The notes under the pieces: model-generated
Seen by the model: the letters and a program-made list of their open reading frames with translations, nothing else
The model's database searches: none
Told to the model about the DNA's origin: nothing
Shown here: positions 34,058 through 34,702 of the stretch, piece after piece
Numbering within the stretch: the first letter of the stretch is position 1
Layout of the letters: every line of letters starts with the position of its first letter
Translations under genes and position numbers: made by a program
Assembly: GCA_002171475.2 (NCBI GenBank)
Contig: NHEX02000023.1
Location: 1 to 34,702 of the forward strand
DNA from: Flavobacteriales bacterium TMED96
GTDB lineage: Bacteria; Bacteroidota; Bacteroidia; Flavobacteriales; Flavobacteriaceae
Direction: 5' to 3'
Length of the DNA: 34,702 nt

Positions 34058-34702
34058 ATCTAAGTTTTTATGATAAAAACCCTTCCATGCATTTAATAAA
34101 GAAGCTTCATTAAAATTTTTTTCAACATATTTTCTTCCATTATCTCCCATTTTTTTCATTATTGATGGATTTAATAAAGCATACTCCAGTTTATTCTTTA
34201 TTTTAGTGATATTTCCAGCTGGATGTTTCATACCAGTCAAACCATCAATAACAGTTTCATTTAGTCCGTATATGTTGCTACAAATTATTGGTATTTTAAG
34301 AGAAGACGCTTCAATTATTGAAATTCCAAATCCCTCTCTGTAACTTGGTAAACAGAAAGTATCACACGCTTGCATTAATTTTTCTGGAAACTTTTCGTGC
34401 TCAATAAAAAATATCTTATTGGAATAAGAATTAAATTTTTCTTTAATTTTCTCCTCATCATCACCAACTAAATAAAGCGAGCAATTATTTATACTTTGAT
34501 CAAGTAGAGAAAAAGCCCTAATTAAATCAATAACACCTTTGTCTTTATTCAATCTCCCAAGAAACATAAATACCCATTCCTCATTTGGGATTTTTAATTT
34601 TTTTCTTTGTTTTTTTCGTTCGACAATCGATGGACTAAAACGTTTTGTTGAAATTCCGGCTATAGATCCGTTCCCTAATATTTCTCCTTTGTTTACAGCT
34701 AT
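34052..34702 (-). CDS. GT4-family glycosyltransferase, N-terminus beyond the window
   Basis: The frame is open from the right edge (34702) to a TAA at 34052-34054, giving the last 216 residues. It includes LGNGSIAGISTKRFSP near the edge (the glycine-rich donor-site segment), then MFLGRLNKDKGVIDLIRAF, LYLVGDDEE and SYREGFGISIIEASSLKIPI, the EX7E donor-binding motif of GT4 enzymes. A Met at 34565-34567 is not the true start, because conserved sequence continues in front of it. It is the only gene on the - strand and its end overlaps the dehydrogenase by 6 bases. Confidence 0.88.
   Translation of the reverse strand: MAVNKGEILGNGSIAGISTKRFSPSIVERKKQRKKLKIPNEEWVFMFLGRLNKDKGVIDLIRAFSLLDQSINNCSLYLVGDDEEKIKEKFNSYSNKIFFIEHEKFPEKLMQACDTFCLPSYREGFGISIIEASSLKIPIICSNIYGLNETVIDGLTGMKHPAGNITKIKNKLEYALLNPSIMKKMGDNGRKYVEKNFNEASLLNAWKGFYHKNLDS

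Overview
The window looks like a chromosomal surface-polysaccharide locus from an AT-rich member of the Bacteroidota, most likely a marine flavobacterium. Three things point there. Two promoters match the Bacteroidota TTG-N17/18-TAnnTTTG pattern (29-58 and 6146-6173). Start codons sit behind A/T-rich leaders without clear Shine-Dalgarno sequences. The gene set (a winged-helix regulator inside a glycan operon, PFTS-motif protein, nonulosonate genes) is typical of environmental Bacteroidota glycan loci. The species cannot be fixed from the sequence. No tRNA, rRNA, CRISPR array, transposase or integrase is visible.

Layout. 1-2350: a single-gene unit with a strong promoter, a 726-aa coiled-coil and repeat-rich surface lipoprotein, and a strong intrinsic terminator. 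2391-34057: about 30 genes all on the + strand, mostly overlapping or separated by a few bases, so probably one or a few long transcripts. The run opens with a Wzy/O-antigen-ligase-like protein carrying C-terminal TPRs, a broken UDP-glucose dehydrogenase, and a winged-helix regulator with its own promoter. 6716-18333 is a pseudaminic-acid-type nonulosonate (NulO) pathway: pseB (internal stop), an RmlD-PseC fusion, a FemAB-like transferase, a short DegT-like protein, a GNAT, an aldo/keto reductase, pseF, a GSA-type aminotransferase, pseI and pseG. 18335-22473 is a possible sugar-tailoring set: ATP-grasp ligase, amidohydrolase, methyltransferase (frameshifted), RraA-like protein and a PhyH-type dioxygenase. 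22537-25546 holds the Wzx flippase and a PFTS-motif protein. 25922-31914 is a second acidic-sugar module of Kdo type: KdsA-like synthase, stand-alone CBS pair, HpcH/HpaI aldolase, two SDRs, KdsB-like cytidylyltransferase and a GT-B-like transferase. 31911-34057 adds a GT2 glycosyltransferase and a UDP-HexNAc dehydrogenase. A GT4 glycosyltransferase runs in from the right edge on the - strand.

How they fit together. The locus appears to make and export a glycan containing at least two CMP-activated keto-acid sugars, one from the PseB-C-H-G-I-F route and one from a KdsA/KdsB-like route, plus possibly uronic acids from the two nucleotide-sugar dehydrogenases. Wzx and Wzy imply the Wzx/Wzy route of assembly. 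No initiating phosphoglycosyltransferase is seen inside the window.

Most notable. There is heavy evidence of switching or decay. A G10 tract lies in-frame inside pseG. Two genes are split by single-base length changes in poly-A runs (ugd, methyltransferase), and pseB carries a nonsense codon. Between pseF and pseI lie degraded fragments of a second set of NulO genes (aminotransferase, CMP-synthetase, NeuB). The Kdo-like module has an unusual gene combination and an altered substrate motif in its KdsA homologue, which makes it the best candidate for an undescribed sugar pathway. All functional calls rest on reading motifs by eye; no database search was run.
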